From NCBI GenBank assembly GCA_905250075.1, contig CAJNOP010000713.1, forward strand, positions 13,660 through 77,659: DNA of 64,000 nt, given 5' to 3'. Positions 26,911 through 42,186 of this stretch are shown piece by piece (the first letter of the stretch is position 1; every line of letters starts with the position of its first letter). The stretch comes from Rotaria sp. Silwood1. Lineage: Eukaryota > Rotifera > Eurotatoria > Philodinida > Philodinidae. The notes beneath the pieces are model-generated. The model searched no databases. It was not told the origin of the DNA and saw only the letters and a program-made list of their open reading frames with translations. A program made the position numbers and the translations under genes.

Positions 26911-27219
26911 CAAACCAAATTTTCTCTGTCGATACTCATTCAATGTATTTATTATTTTTTTGTTTGAAAGAGCGCCTCAAGACACAGTGCAGTATAGAGC
27001 ACTTTTTTAATTAGGATTTTTTCTAACAGACACTTATGTAAGTCGACATCTATTTTTTAAGGGTTTTTGAGTCATTGAACTTTCGGCCCCTTTTTTTCCC
27101 TAAAATAGTAAGTACCTAAAAAAAAAGGGCTCTGTACTGCACTGCATCCTGACATGCTCTTTCAAAAAGAAAAATTTAAATACATGACATGGACCTAGAC
27201 TGAGAAATTTGGTTTGCCA
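26911..27219. repeat. Foldback, ~90-bp arms
   Basis: The left arm 26911-27001 (CAAACCAAAT..GAAAGAGC..CAGTGCAGTATAGAGC) pairs with the right arm 27127-27219 (GGCTCTGTACTGCACTG..GCTCTTTC..ATTTGGTTTG). The arms are diverged but clearly inverted copies around a spacer of about 125 bp. It is probably an old foldback transposon relic. No duplication of flanking bases was resolved. Confidence 0.6.
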
Positions 27220-27936
27220 AATGAGCTATTTTGGACTCTTGTTTGGCTGGTATCTCGTCAAAACATTATGATATCGGGCTGAAAATTTTACCATAGCCTT
27301 CTTACACTAACCCCAATATATCCTGAAAATTTCATGTCATTTGAACATTCCTGAACTGAGATCGATTTTTGAGAAGGCCTTAAACATTTTTTTTTTTTTG
27401 AATATATAGTGAATATTCAAGCGAAATACGCAATTACTCTAAAGTTATCTTATCTAAAATGAAAGTGTCTTTTTTTTTTGATAAGATTAGAATGTTCGAT
27501 ATCATTTGATTAAATAGAAACTAGAGTTTTATATTCAAAGTTCATTATTTGAGATGAATAATAGATAAGAATGATTCATGTTCTATTGTAGTCAAAGCAA
27601 TCAATACAGTGAATATAATTGCAACTATTACAATTGAATATTAGTTACATTCTCTATAGTCGGTATTTTTTTTGCTAGAGGCGTCGTATTGTTTCCATAA
27701 ATAATGAATACTCTATGTTATATTGGAACTCATGTTTAAAAGATATATGAAAAACAAAAAATTGGCTATGATTTGTTCTATAAACTGTATTGATTTAAAA
27801 GAAAAATATTCTATTAGAACCATCTTGTTCATATTTTTTGATCATAGTTTTTATTGCAGCAGAATTATTTCAACTTAATTCTCATCGTCATTCTGATAAC
27901 GATTTTTTTCAAGTTTCTTGTCAAGTTTTGTAACTC

Positions 27937-27997
27937 AACCCGAGGTCGGGTTCGGGTACAATCTTCTCGGGTCGGGTCGGGTCGAGTTCGGGTTGTA
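27937..27997 (+). repeat. CGGGT-rich simple repeat
   Basis: A short tract of GGGTCGGGTCGGGTCGAG and GGTTCGGGT units, preceded by CCCGAGGTCGGG. It is strikingly GC-rich against an AT-rich background and strand-asymmetric. Its origin is unknown; it may be the core of a small mobile element. Confidence 0.55.
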
Positions 27998-28222
27998 TTT
28001 TTCCATAATATATGTTCCCGCCGTCTATTTCTTTTAGATGCTATATACACAGAACAATGAAACAGTAAGCTATTGGATTATGTACAAAACAATGAACGAA
28101 TTCTAGTGAACTTTGCTTCTCGATAAACAATAAACTTATTTTCATATTTTTATTATCATCATTCGATAATGAGGGTGTGAGTGTCATAAAAAGACTGAGA
28201 AGTACTATCACACCCACCTCAC

Positions 28223-28318
28223 TAGAGATGGGCAAGTAAAGTCAGACTTGATTTGAGAATTTTTCTTCAGTTATTGTCTTGACTTGAACCTTAAAAACCT
28301 CTGACTTGCCCATCTCTA
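28223..28318. mobile_element. 96-bp hAT-type MITE with perfect 8-bp target duplication
   Basis: The ends are TAGAGATGGGCAAGT and, inverted, ACTTGCCCATCTCTA. CACCTCAC occurs immediately on both sides (28215-28222 and 28319-28326), a perfect 8-bp duplication. The interior continues the palindrome (AAAGTCAGACTTGA.. against ..CTGACTT). The insertion is into a CACCC-rich, telomere-like tract. Confidence 0.85.
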
Positions 28319-28326
28319 CACCTCAC

Positions 28327-29153
28327 ACACCCATTCACACTCTGTTTTTTGTTATTTTCATGAACTTTCTACCGTTTTATGTGATAAAGATTGAAATAAA
28401 GTAATGTATTTGGGTGCTTGTTCACTTTAAACATATTCCATACACTAATCCGCGTATTTAACGCTCACACATCAAAGAGTGCGGGTGAGAGCATATGTCG
28501 AAAGTGAACAAGTACCTAATCATTATTTGGTATCCTTAAAACTTTCTTTTGGGCTTATCTATTAGAATCCTACGAGACAAACTTTTGCCGAGTCAAAAAT
28601 CCCGTGTTTTTTTTTCATTAAGGACTGTTTCGTAGAATACTTTTCTAAATCTATATTTATAATTTTTTCATTTACCTACAGATGTCGTTATATACCGATG
28701 ATATATAATTTGGTTTTTTTATACTTTGTTTTCATTGCATGTATATAGAAATAATAGTTGCAAAAGAATGAAAATATTATTTTTATTTTTATTTTTTCAT
28801 CAGTCATATATCAAATAAATGCTAATACACAGTGTATGATTCATTCGATCGTATTGTCTGTCAATATCAATGAACGAACAAAACAAACATACATATTATA
28901 CTCTTTTACATTGCAATAACTCATGTTTCACATGATGTATGACACATTTCTTATACAAAAGAAAAATAGAATAAAAAAAATAATCAATTGATTATTTAAC
29001 CTTTATACATTTGAATTTTTTTTTAAAGCCAATATGCATATCTGCATATCAATCAGCTGACCTTGATTATATATGTGTTTATTCGTATTTTAGAAGAAGT
29101 TTTGTTTGTTTTTTCTTTTTTTTTTGTTGAATAAAATAACGACAAAAAGAAAT
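28327..29153. other. Upstream flank of GOLPH3
   Basis: No gene or repeat was seen. A tract with ACACACCCATTCACACTC follows the MITE. The last 50 bases before the GOLPH3 ATG are T- then A-rich. No core promoter motif can be assigned with confidence. Confidence 0.35.
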
Positions 29154-31335
<2,182 letters not shown>

Positions 31336-32239
31336 ATAAAAAAAAAAATCGTTTTTTTTTTTTCTTGCTTTATTTTAAATTACTCGTTCTATTCCAAATA
31401 ATATTAACTTATTCTTTTCATTATTTTTTTTTCTGTCTTTTTGCTCTGGTTGCCATTTCTTTTTCTCGTTTATAATAATAATAATAATAAAGAAAAAAAA
31501 AAAACAACAAAAATTATAAATAGATATAAATATCTTTTTTCTTGTTTTAAAATACAGTGACGTAGTTTTAAAATGAAGATTCAATGGTTTCTAATAAATT
31601 GTACTTTATTTCTTTCTTTCTTTTTTTTCTGTTTAGCATTACAAACAAATCTCTCTCGCTCTTTTTTTTTTCTTTTTTTATATGCGATTGTCCACCATTA
31701 TTTTGCTTTCTTTCGTTTTTTTTTTCTCTTCTTCTGTGATACACATGCACAAGATGTATAAAATAAAAAGAAAAAAAATTTGAAACCTATGATTTTATTT
31801 TTTTCTTTTATAGATGACAGGACGGTATCATTTTTTAGAAAGTTGTTGTTGTTGTTTTTTTTTTTTTTGCATTTCTATTTCTTCCTTTCATTACTTAGCA
31901 ACGTACGTCACAGAACTAGATGGGAAAAAATGATATTTAGATGATGAATAAGATGTGACGAAAGTAATCGATTATTGAAATAAGAATTGACGAGAGTTTA
32001 TTTTTTGATATGTAGGTATAGACGTCATCAAAAAAGAGACAATAGGGACTAGGTATGACGTAAATAAGCACTAAGAAAAAACCTCAAGGTTATAAACATT
32101 CATTAAGAAAAATGATGTGAATGATATTAATATGTTTATCATAATTATATATATATATATTTATTATGTTTTTTAGATGATAATAATATTTTAAAATTTA
32201 TTTTCTATTGAAAAAAATTTATATATTTTTATCGTAAAT
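31336..32239. other. Intergenic between GOLPH3 and NUDT9
   Basis: Contains T-rich and A-rich tracts and no coding sequence. The overlapping frames at 31375-31761 on both strands are translations of poly-T/poly-A and were discarded. No repeat or RNA gene was seen. Confidence 0.4.
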
Positions 32240-34037
32240 ATGGGACAATTTCTTTCACTTTTTGGTATTCGTTTGGGTACACGTATAAATGATTATGAAA
32301 TAAATCAAATACCAATACATCATAAATGTCGTAATTGTGGTCAAGGATGTGATCCAATAAAATCACCTAATCAATGTATTAATGGAAAATTTACACGTAC
32401 AGGTACTAAAGATCAACCATTAATAATGAGACCAATTGTACCAAATGATAAAGTACGATGGTCATCATCATTTGATTATCAACCAATTGAATTTACATCA
32501 GAAAAAATTCGTACATCAACTAAAGAATATGTTGATCGAGATCCACGACTAGATCCAAATGTACAAATACCATGGAATTTAGATGATCGTTTATGTGATC
32601 GACGATCTTATCATGGTACATATAAAATTATTGGACGTTTACCACAAAATCCATGTGGACGAACGGGTATTACTGGACGAGGACATCTTGGTATAAAATT
32701 ATAACAGAAAAAAAAAAGAAAACACAAATATTTATTAAATTATTTTTAGGTCATTTTGGACCAAATCATGCTGCTGATCCAATTGTAACACGATGGAAAC
32801 GTGATGAAAATGGTAAAATAATAATTCATCCATCAACAAGAAAACCAATTTTACAATTTGTTGGTATACGTCGTAAAGATACAAATGAACTTGCTATACC
32901 AGGTGGAATGGTTGATAAAAAAGAAAAAATTACAGATACATTACAACGTGAATTTCAAGAAGAAACACTTAATTTTCCAGATTTAGATGAACATAGTAAA
33001 CATAATTTATTAGCAACAATTAAAGATATATTTGAAAATGGTGGAATTAGAATTTATTGTGGTTATGTTGATGATCCAAGGTATTGAAAAAAACAAAAAA
33101 TAATCAATAGAATTAATTGGATTGCTTTTTTTTTCTTATAGAAATACTGATAATAGTTGGATGGAAACAACAGGTATGAATATTATAAAGAGTTTACAAG
33201 TTTTTTCTTTTTTTTTTTTGAAAATCAATTGAAAGATATTTCAGCTGATTCGTAAACAAAACTTGAATTTTCTTTTTCGTCGAAAAATTGTGTAGGCAAG
33301 ATTAAAATGAAAGTAACTTTATACCGTTTGTTTCTTTCTGTAAGAGATTGATGTACTTTTTTTTTTGTTTTTGTTTGACATGTCTGAATCGAATTACAGA
33401 GAAAATAACAAACGTAAAAATATTTTCATATATAAAAAATTTTAGATTATATGAATGAAATCTATACGAAAAGAACTGAAAATGAATCTCTTTAGTTGTT
33501 CTTTTTCTGATTTCATATAAATTTTTCATCTATAAATTCTATGTAGTGTACTAATAAAAAAAAAACTCTATGTCTATTGTTTAGAAGTTCTAAGTGTTCG
33601 GAATGATCGTATTTTCAACAAAGTCTTCTATATCTTTGAAAAGATTTAATTGAACATTTCTCAATTGTTTTAAGGAAGTTAGTCTAGTTCAATTCTCTAT
33701 ATGTGCAATATTTCACGTCAAAAATATGAGTTTATCGAAAATCTCAAGTTTCAAATTGGAAATATGTGTTGATGATATTTTACTCTATATATAATGTTTT
33801 TAAAATCATTGAACATGGATTTTTTTTAAAATGACTCAATCAAATATATAAGAAATTTTCTTTTTAGCATATAATTTCCATGATGGTAATAATGAACATC
33901 TTGCATTAATTAATGTTAATGGTGGTAGTGATGCGTTAAGTGCATTTTGGAATGATCTTAGTGGTGAAATACCATTATTTGCTAGCCACTCTGATTTTCT
34001 TCGACGAGTTGCTGAGATTCATCGTGCTCATTGGTAA
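32240..34037 (+). CDS. NUDT9: ADP-ribose pyrophosphatase, NUDT9 type (intact Nudix box)
   Basis: Four exons give 327 aa: 32240-32690, 32750-33080, 33142-33173 and 33868-34037, with frame kept at each GT..AG junction. The order of conserved blocks is that of NUDT9: CRNCGQGCDP near residue 35, NPCGRTGITGRGHLG at ~140-151, GPNHAADPIVTRWKRD, then the Nudix box from G203 with E209 and REFQEE at 217-222. GYVDDPRNTDNSWMET and a C-terminal FLRRVAEIHRAHW follow. The enzyme splits ADP-ribose into AMP and ribose 5-phosphate. All catalytic glutamates are present, unlike the related domain of the TRPM2-like channel upstream. The N-terminus MGQFLS fits an N-myristoylation site (Gly2, Ser6) rather than a mitochondrial presequence, which is inference. 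Exon 3 is only 32 nt. A possible poly(A) signal AATAAA lies near 34051. Confidence 0.95.
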
Positions 34038-35220
34038 AACAAGCAAAAGAATAAACATATCTGTCTGATATATCTAATTGTATAGCTTCAAGATCTTTAT
34101 ATCTTATGTAGAGAATGAATAGACATATATATATTTATATAAAAAAAAAATATATATATCAATCACCATTTATTGTTTTGAACAAAGAATAAAAAAAAAA
34201 ATTTATATGTATTTTAACATGATAAGATTGGTTTTTTGTTTGTACTTCTTTCGTTTTTCCTTTATTTGTCTATATAAGATAAATAAGTGTGAGAATAAAT
34301 TGTGTTGAATTTTTTTTTTTTGTTTGGTTTAATTTCTTAAATATGAAAGTAATTGTATTGTCGTTGATTATTTAAATGAATATTATTCAATCATGAATCA
34401 TGTTTGATGAAATTTTTGGTTTTTTTTTCTCTTTTTTCAATTTTAAAAATATTTATATATATAATTAAAGATGCAATTGTAACGATGCACTTTACCAATG
34501 ACAGCAATGTATTATTCCGCTGCATCCGCCTCACATATAGCTTTGCATTGATTTCAAGATGTAGATGAAAGTCGGACGGAAAGGAAAGTAGATTTCTTAA
34601 GATATTGCTATTTTTTCCTTGATATAGATTAATGGTGATAAAACTAAGGTAGTCGGGGGGATTGATTTTAATCTTTCAAGCACGAAAATGATTTGAATTT
34701 TACAAAAAAAAGGTATAGAAATATTTTTTTCTAAATATGAGATCTAATTCGAAAATGAAAAACTTTCTTTATTATTGAATTCAATTTATTCATTTGGATT
34801 GATTGCAAAGACAACAAAAAATATTATCTTGCTGATAGAAGCACGAAATCGGATGTATGTTGTAAGAGAACAGTGTGTATGATGGGAAGTTTCATTTAAC
34901 ATTGAAAAATTTAGTACTTTCAGAGTAGAGTTACTCAAAAATGCTGTGAAATCTTTCTCGTAGTTCGATGAATAACCTTATGATTTCATATAACAGTAAG
35001 TATCTGAACTTTTTCAAGCGATAATAATTCTAATATTATAATATTTGTTTGATTTTACATAACTTTGAATGATTTTTGAGTAAATGAGAATCTATGAATT
35101 TTCATAGAGCTCTAAGTCGACTATTCTTTTCGATATACATGTTGAACTTAGTTAAATTATTTTTTCTTTTTAAACTTAAATTTTTTGAAAAAAAACAAAA
35201 AATCTAATACACTTTATTTT
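34038..35220. other. Convergent intergenic region
   Basis: Lies between the 3' ends of NUDT9 (plus) and the coiled-coil gene (minus). It has poly-A and poly-T tracts and no frame or repeat that I can support. Confidence 0.4.
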
Positions 35221-37178
35221 CTATTGTATTAAACAATCATCAGATTGATGAATATTCATAAGTCTTTTATGCATCGTATCAATACGTTTTTCAAGATCAT
35301 TAATTTGAATTGAATCTTGTGTTTTAGTATTATCATTTAAAGAATTATCAGCTATTTCTTGAAGTGAAACATTATCTATAAAATAGAAAATTATCTATTA
35401 TATTTATTCATTAAAATAACTTACTATTAAACATATTGACAGATGTAATTGGTTCTGTAAATAAATTTTTAGCATAATCAAATAAACATTCAAGTTCAGT
35501 AACATTTGATGATAGTTCAACAAGTAATGAATTATATTGATCATTCTAACATATTAAAAATTTAAAGTTTTTGAAAGAATATACAAATATATAACAAAAA
35601 AAATAAAGGTTTTAGTATCATTTCTAGTCGCTCTAGGAAATGTTCTGTTGCACATAGTGAAAATTTTGTTTACAACTAGATTTTTATTAGATATTAATTT
35701 ATTACTGCTCCTACTGATTATACATTCAATAAACAATTCAAAATTTTTAAATAAAATTAATCTCTATGTTCAAACAGTAGAAATCTGGAAGGTTTGCTGT
35801 ATGATATAAAGAATAAATTGGACGTAGTTCACACTATTGTGCAAATAGGACAATCAAGAATAACAATAATCTATCTAAAGTAAATCCAAGGGAGTACAAG
35901 CGAAAATGCCATACTTTCAGACTATGTCATAACTGTGCATCAGATCTGTTTAGCTATTTCAAGTCTTCTATCGACCTATGTTACGGTATATTAGCCGGAG
36001 TTCAGCCTGTGTAAGTCTATCTGACAATAAAGCCTAAATACTTCACACCGTACTCCTACTTAGGAAGTATAATGAAGTATTTGGGTGACTTACGTAAGCT
36101 GGACTTCAGCTAATATACCATAACACATGTTGATAAGAGACTTGAAATAGTTAAATAGATCTAATGCACAGTTATGACATAATTTGAAGGTATGCTGAAG
36201 TACAGCATTTTCGGTTTTTTTCTCCCTTGTGTAAATCTCATTATGTGAAATATATAAATAAAATTCTTTAGTAGTTATACACTGCTTGAAAGGAAAAAAC
36301 ATTGATTGTTTGATAATACGTATAAAAAATTTATGTATTGTTTTAAAATTTGTTTTTGTTTATTTACTCCTTCCTTTTCCTATTATTCTAATATAAATTG
36401 CTTTTGTGTTTATTCAATACTGTTATGAAAAACAAAACAAATCATCATTTCCCATGTCGTTCGATTCATATTTTTCTACTCGATCGTTCGTTGAAATCAT
36501 TAGAACCATCATATATATAAAGAGTAGGATATCTAATGAATCTAATTACACTATTAGTATATTATCAATGCTAATATTCTATTTATAAGATCATTTTATG
36601 AGTGAAACTTCTATAGAAGGTAAAGGTTTTTATACTAAAATTTTTGTTAATAAACTGATTTGATCACTAAAAAGTTTTATCAAGAATTGAATACTTTAAG
36701 AATGATGTTTTGAGCGAAAGAATTTTTGTTTAAAATTGTAATTACAAGAAAAAAAGTCATACATCTTTTTCTTGTTCATTTAATTGTATTGTATTATCTA
36801 ATGTAATTGTTTGTTGTTGATAAACTAAATAAAGCTAAATTAAAGTATAATTATATTATTAGATAATGAAATTTATCTTTTAACTTACTAATTGATTAAA
36901 TTGATTAACATGTTCATTTGAATTAAGTGTTTTAATTGCTAAAAGACGATTTATTTCTTGAAGAATATAATTATTTTCTTGTTCTTGTTTTAAATGATTT
37001 ATTTCTTTTAACTATTAATAAATACAAAAATTATTTTAAATAGATTTTAACACAAAAAAAAAAAAAAAGAAAAGCTAAAATTAAACAATACATTTTCTCG
37101 ACAAATTTCTTTTGCAACAAGAAGTTGTCCTTCAATTCTTCGAATTTCTTTTTTAATATCTTGATCATTTCGAGCCAT
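35221..37178 (-). CDS. Small coiled-coil protein of unknown family (185 aa)
   Basis: On the minus strand five exons join in frame: 37178-37092, 37011-36889, 36834-36763, 35545-35425 and 35375-35221. All borders are GT..AG. The start MARNDQDIKKEIRRIEGQLL is the first ATG and the stop is TAG at 35221-35223. The first 110 residues are rich in L, Q, E and K with heptad spacing, a likely coiled coil (LKEINHLKQEQENN). Residues ~115-150 are ELSSNVTELECLFDYAKNLF, and the tail has another short coil (INDLEKRIDTMHKRLMNIH). There is no membrane segment or signal. I do not recognise the family; a small structural, kinetochore or vesicle-tether subunit would fit the shape but is not shown. The 1.2-kb intron 3 carries a foldback. 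Confidence 0.65.
35901..36215. repeat. Foldback with ~120-bp arms in an intron
   Basis: The left arm 35901-36021 and right arm 36090-36215 are inverted copies. Shared blocks are TATGTCATAACTGTGCAT, ATTTCAAGTC, GGTATATTAGC and CCAAATACTTCA or close variants. The spacer is about 70 bp. It lies inside intron 3 of the minus-strand coiled-coil gene. No protein is encoded. Confidence 0.7.
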
Positions 37179-40100
37179 TCTACTAACTTAGAATTTTCTT
37201 TTTTTTTGTCATTTCAAATTTTTTTTATCCAATAAATAATACGAATAATGATTCATTCTTTTGTTCTTTGTCTATTTTTATTAAATAGTTAATTATTTAT
37301 TAAATAAAAATAAACGACATCATTAAAATATTAATATTCAAATAGTTTTATATAAAATAAAATTTATTTATTTTGAATTCGATAGATTCAATACTTTATT
37401 ATGATATTTTATAGATAGAGTTATATTACATAAACAACATACATTGCAATATTCCTTTATCTTATGTCCTACATTTAACCTTTCAATTCAAAAACAAAAA
37501 AAGTTTTGAGATTAAATCTGTCCATTTTTTTTTCTATAATTAATTATATTGAGTATGTATTTATCTCGATTATCATTTTTCATGTAATATAAGTAATATT
37601 AGCTCAAAAAACGAACAAATAATTAAATACAAATCGATTTTGTAAAAAAGAAAAAAAAACAAAACCTTAAAAGTACTTGAACATTTTATGTCATCAAATC
37701 GACCGGTTAAAACATTGTCTGTCATATAAAAAGAATAATTGAGTAATTCAAAAATAGAAACACATTAGGTTCTGTTCGACTTTTTTTTTTAGATTGCAAT
37801 TAAATTTAATTGATTAGAATAAAGTAAATGTTTTTCTTTATAATAGACAAAAATAAGAATTAGATTAACTTTCATAATAATTCAGTTGATTTGACTAAAG
37901 AGAATTTTAAATAGTAGAATTTTTTGTATTCAAACATTATAGTTGAATGTACGTAGTGTAGCAATCAACTTATTGCTTCACGGCAAAAGTCTTTTTCTTC
38001 TACTCAATGTTTTAAATTGAAAACAAAAAAAAACAGCTTGCTGTAATCGTCAACATGTTATAAATGCACATCTAAAATTTCCTTATCAAAAATTGATGGC
38101 ATTTTCAATCATAAAGTAATAATTTGATATTGTGAATGTTATATAGACGTCGAGACTTTATTTAATTATCTTCTTGTCTGACTTTAATTCATCCATAGCA
38201 GAGATTTGAACACTTAGACAATGCATTATATGGTATTTTATTTTCATAGATGAATAATGAATAGCTAAGATATTTCTTCGTAGAACAAAGTATGATTGAG
38301 ATTCATCATCAATCATTTTTATAGATGAATGTTATTCAAAATTCATCATCATCTTTTTAAGACAAACTTGAGAGAAGATATAGAAAATATTATGTATGAT
38401 AGTATACAGACGTTCAGATTTTTATATAGTAAGTTGTCTTCTCTACTCGAATGAATGACAAATCTTAATCATATCATATTTAATTAATTATTTATGAAAA
38501 AATAAAATTCTTTCTTTTCTTTTTTTCTAACATTATACAATTAATATTATTCTTATGAACTATATTTCGTTAGAATCATTGTAATGATACTATTATTTGT
38601 CTCTATGAGATTTTCATCAATAGTAGTCAAATGATATATAATGAGTGCAACACAAATAGTCTTATAATCGATAGTCTTTTATTATTTTTACCATCAGCTG
38701 GTAGTATAATGATAAGCAAAGAATATACTCATAATAAAGACTATTAAAAATCATTTCAAATAATATGAAACAACTGGTAAAGTCAATTTCAATATGTTTC
38801 TTGTTTTTCTTTGATTTTTTTTTGCAGTATATATTAATTCTATTGAATAGTATTTTGTGATAATAATTTGAAATATACTATCACTTATAGACAATTATTT
38901 AAATGATGATTTTTTTTTATGGAATAATTATTATGAAATAGGTCAACAAGTTTTATTTTTTTTCAAACTGCATCAAAAATATGAGTATAAAAAAAATTCA
39001 TAAATTGTCAAAAAAAAAATATATATTCTCATCTCATTTTTATTAATTCTTTGATCCGTAAAATATAAACAATCGTAACAGGTTAACATCAATTAGACAA
39101 ATACATGCGTAATTGACATAATCCATTGAAGAAAAAAAAATGTAGAACATAGAAGGTACATTTTTATTTATTTATATCATATTCGAGTTTTTATTTATAA
39201 AATCATGCACGCAATATATTTCATTGTCAATGATTAATAGAAAAAAAATATTCGAGATAAGTTTGTTTTTTTGTTTTTAAAGAATTTCTTTCTTTTAATA
39301 GTATCTTTGTGATTCTTCTTTTATCAAGAAGTCACGTCAATGATGAGTATTGTAGGACCTAAAAAAAATATCTAATACAAAATTTCGATAAAAATAGATT
39401 TTTTTATTGGAGACTATGAGATAAAAATGTTTTCTATATGATCAAAGAGAGATAGTCATGTGTAATAATAGATAACAAAAATAAATTATTTTTATAATGA
39501 ATAATTTCATTGAAAATTAACATGCATCTATTTAAAATATGCTTAATTGTTAGATAAATTATATAAAAATAAATAAATTATATAAAATCTTTTGATCATA
39601 TTTTTTTTTGCATTGAAATATCAAAATTTTATTTAAATTTTTTTATTTCTTTATAAGTTGATACAATTTTCTTGAAAAGATAAGTGCGATCTTTGTTATA
39701 AGAAGCATACTAGATATATGTATATAAATATCTGAATAAAGTCACGTTTCATACAATTAAATATAGGATAGATATACGTGTCTAATGATTCGACATAATC
39801 ATATAAGCAGATATATTGATGTCGTGTTTGCAACTTTTTTTTTGTTATTAGCAACACGACAAGCACAATATATGTTATTATTGATATATATTTATAAGTG
39901 TACTTTTTTTTTCATAGTAATATAATAGTATGTTGTTTTTTGTTTTTCGTTATTTAGTACATTCTCGGAAAACTATATCACATTGTCTTATTCCTTAGAC
40001 TATGCTAGCGTGATAATGCATAATAATAAAGAATAGACTTGATCACCGACAATGTTGCTTTTTTTTTCGGAGCATTGTTTAAACAAACAGGAAATAAAAG

Positions 40101-42084
40101 AAACGATGTGGGAAAAGAGAGATAGTCGAGTGTAGCAATGCTTTAGATAACAGAATGAATGTAGACGTTGTCTGACGTCAATCGCTGTTGATACATCATT
40201 CTTTCTTTTTAGTATAGATTTTCTCATTTTTTTCAATCATCATTATTTACCAGCAAACTTGAGTAGTATACAAATATTCACCCCCCTTCATATACATATA
40301 GACATGCACATATACATACTGATGATTATAAGCATTTGCTCTTAACTAAATAAGTTTTGATTTACATGACATTCTCTTCTATTTATTAATAGAAACTCAA
40401 AAATATTAAATACAAATGATAAATTTAACTATATATTCTTTAAATAAAAAAAAAAAAAATAATAATGAATTTTCACATAATGATTTTACAAAATAGAAAA
40501 CTTAAATAAAGAGATGAATATCACAGGTAAGTTTTTTTCTTTTGTAAAAACAACATTTTATTGAGTCTTTTTCTGTTTTTTTTTTTTTACATATGATAGT
40601 TATAAATATTTTTAGACTAATTATTATTCAGTTAAGTTTATATGTCATGTTGTTGAAAATATGTAATAACATGATGAATTAATGAAATCGTTAATGTAAA
40701 TTTTGTATTATCATTTTTATAATCAACTATGCTTCCCGTCTTTCTTTCAGACAAGCATAAACAAGTAGTTTTTTTCTTTAGTTTATTTCTCTATTCTTGT
40801 TTTTAATCATAACATATTCATAAATTTTTACAGTACTTAATTATTCATATTTATTAAATGTGTTATCATTCTTTAATTGAAGAATCTTACTATGTTTCTA
40901 TTATTATTCTTGAGTATTTTTCATTATTATTTGAATTTTATAGATGCTTTTAAAGATTTGGAGTACTTATGATTTACTTTTCGTACGAGACTATTGACAA
41001 CATTATTTATCTTTCATAAAAAACAATGTTGATCTACTTGTTTTATCACAATTTCCTTTGAAGAGTACAAATTTACTATTGATTAAATTATGCCTATATT
41101 GACTAATTTTACTATAACTGATTTATAGTAGAGATAGAACAGCATCAAACATAGACATATTTATTAATAATTTACATTGAAATATTCATCTATCTATGAA
41201 AAGAAATTCAATAAGTTATAGAAAATAAAAATAAAAAGGTAAATGATATTTTTCTTTTCGTTTAAAAATCTATTATAATATTACTAATGACCTATAAGAG
41301 ATAGATTTTCAATATGATAATAGCAAACATTAAGAATTGATGATGTCAATACAAATGACGAAAAAAAAAAAAAAACATGATTAATTTTAAAATAGAAAAA
41401 GTAATTGCCTAATTTTATATCAATAAATAAATCTTTACTAGATGACTCTTAATAATTTGAATGACAATTAAGCAAAATATTATTGTACTACCGAGTAGAC
41501 TCTGATGATATCTTGAGAAGAAAAAAAAAAAAATTGAGTATTATTTTATTATAATTTTTCATCATCATTTCTTTTCTTTTGTTTTATTTGTCTATGAAAT
41601 ATCATTATATTTAAAATTTCAATTATTAAAATTACTATTTATGATCTATTTTATTTTTCAAGTGTTCTTTGTCATGCTTTTTGTTTTAGAAATTAACTAC
41701 TAGAAAAATTTTTGAAAAATGCAAAGGAAAAAAATAACACCCACGAGAAGCAATTCAACCTTAATAAGTATTAATGCGAAATCTTAATTTATGTCTAGAG
41801 TCTGTTCCTTTTTCCTTGATTTCCGTTCACTAACCATTTATATATATATATATATTTCTTTTTTCATTAGAGTTTTTTTCCACTTTCACACATCGCATGC
41901 ATCATTGGATTAATATCTTTGAAGTTACTTTCACAAGATTATTTTTCTCTTTTTAGATAGACTAATAGTCAACATCCGTCCCCTATTGTGATCAATCTTT
42001 CGATTGCTCCGGCTGGTAGTTAAACAGTATATGATATAACGAATATTCAATATCTTCTTATGATAAATATGACAATGTCTATGC
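37179..42084. other. 4.9-kb gene-free AT-rich region ending at the assembly gap
   Basis: Both strands were read for coding blocks and none was convincing; short frames such as 40000-40236 (minus) lack any domain. There are many poly-A/T runs and short (AT)n tracts, for example near 41840. The five missing N-terminal transmembrane segments of the GPCR fragment that starts after the gap are not here. It could be regulatory or a large 5' intron. Confidence 0.45.
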
Positions 42085-42184
42085 NNNNNNNNNNNNNNNN
42101 NNNNNNNNNNNNNNNNNNNNNNNNNNNNNNNNNNNNNNNNNNNNNNNNNNNNNNNNNNNNNNNNNNNNNNNNNNNNNNNNNNNN
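42085..42184. other. Assembly gap (100 N)
   Basis: Exactly 100 unknown bases, the conventional size for a scaffold join of unknown length. The true distance and even the adjacency of the two sides are uncertain. It interrupts the GPCR coding sequence. Confidence 0.99.
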
Positions 42185-42186
42185 AT

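Larger units (their letters stand above)
25821..28222. other. Gene-free stretch with a foldback and a CGGGT-rich patch
   Basis: No conserved coding sequence was seen. It contains the foldback at 26911-27219 and the CGGGT-rich tract at 27937-27997. The open frames around 27854-28060 on both strands are by-products of that simple repeat. From about 28165 a GAGGGTGTGAGTGTC..CACACCCACCTCAC stretch gives another small telomere-like head-to-head motif. Confidence 0.45.

Noticed and set aside
31375-31761. Small frames on both strands between GOLPH3 and NUDT9
   Set aside because: Phe- or Lys-rich translations of poly-T/poly-A tracts.
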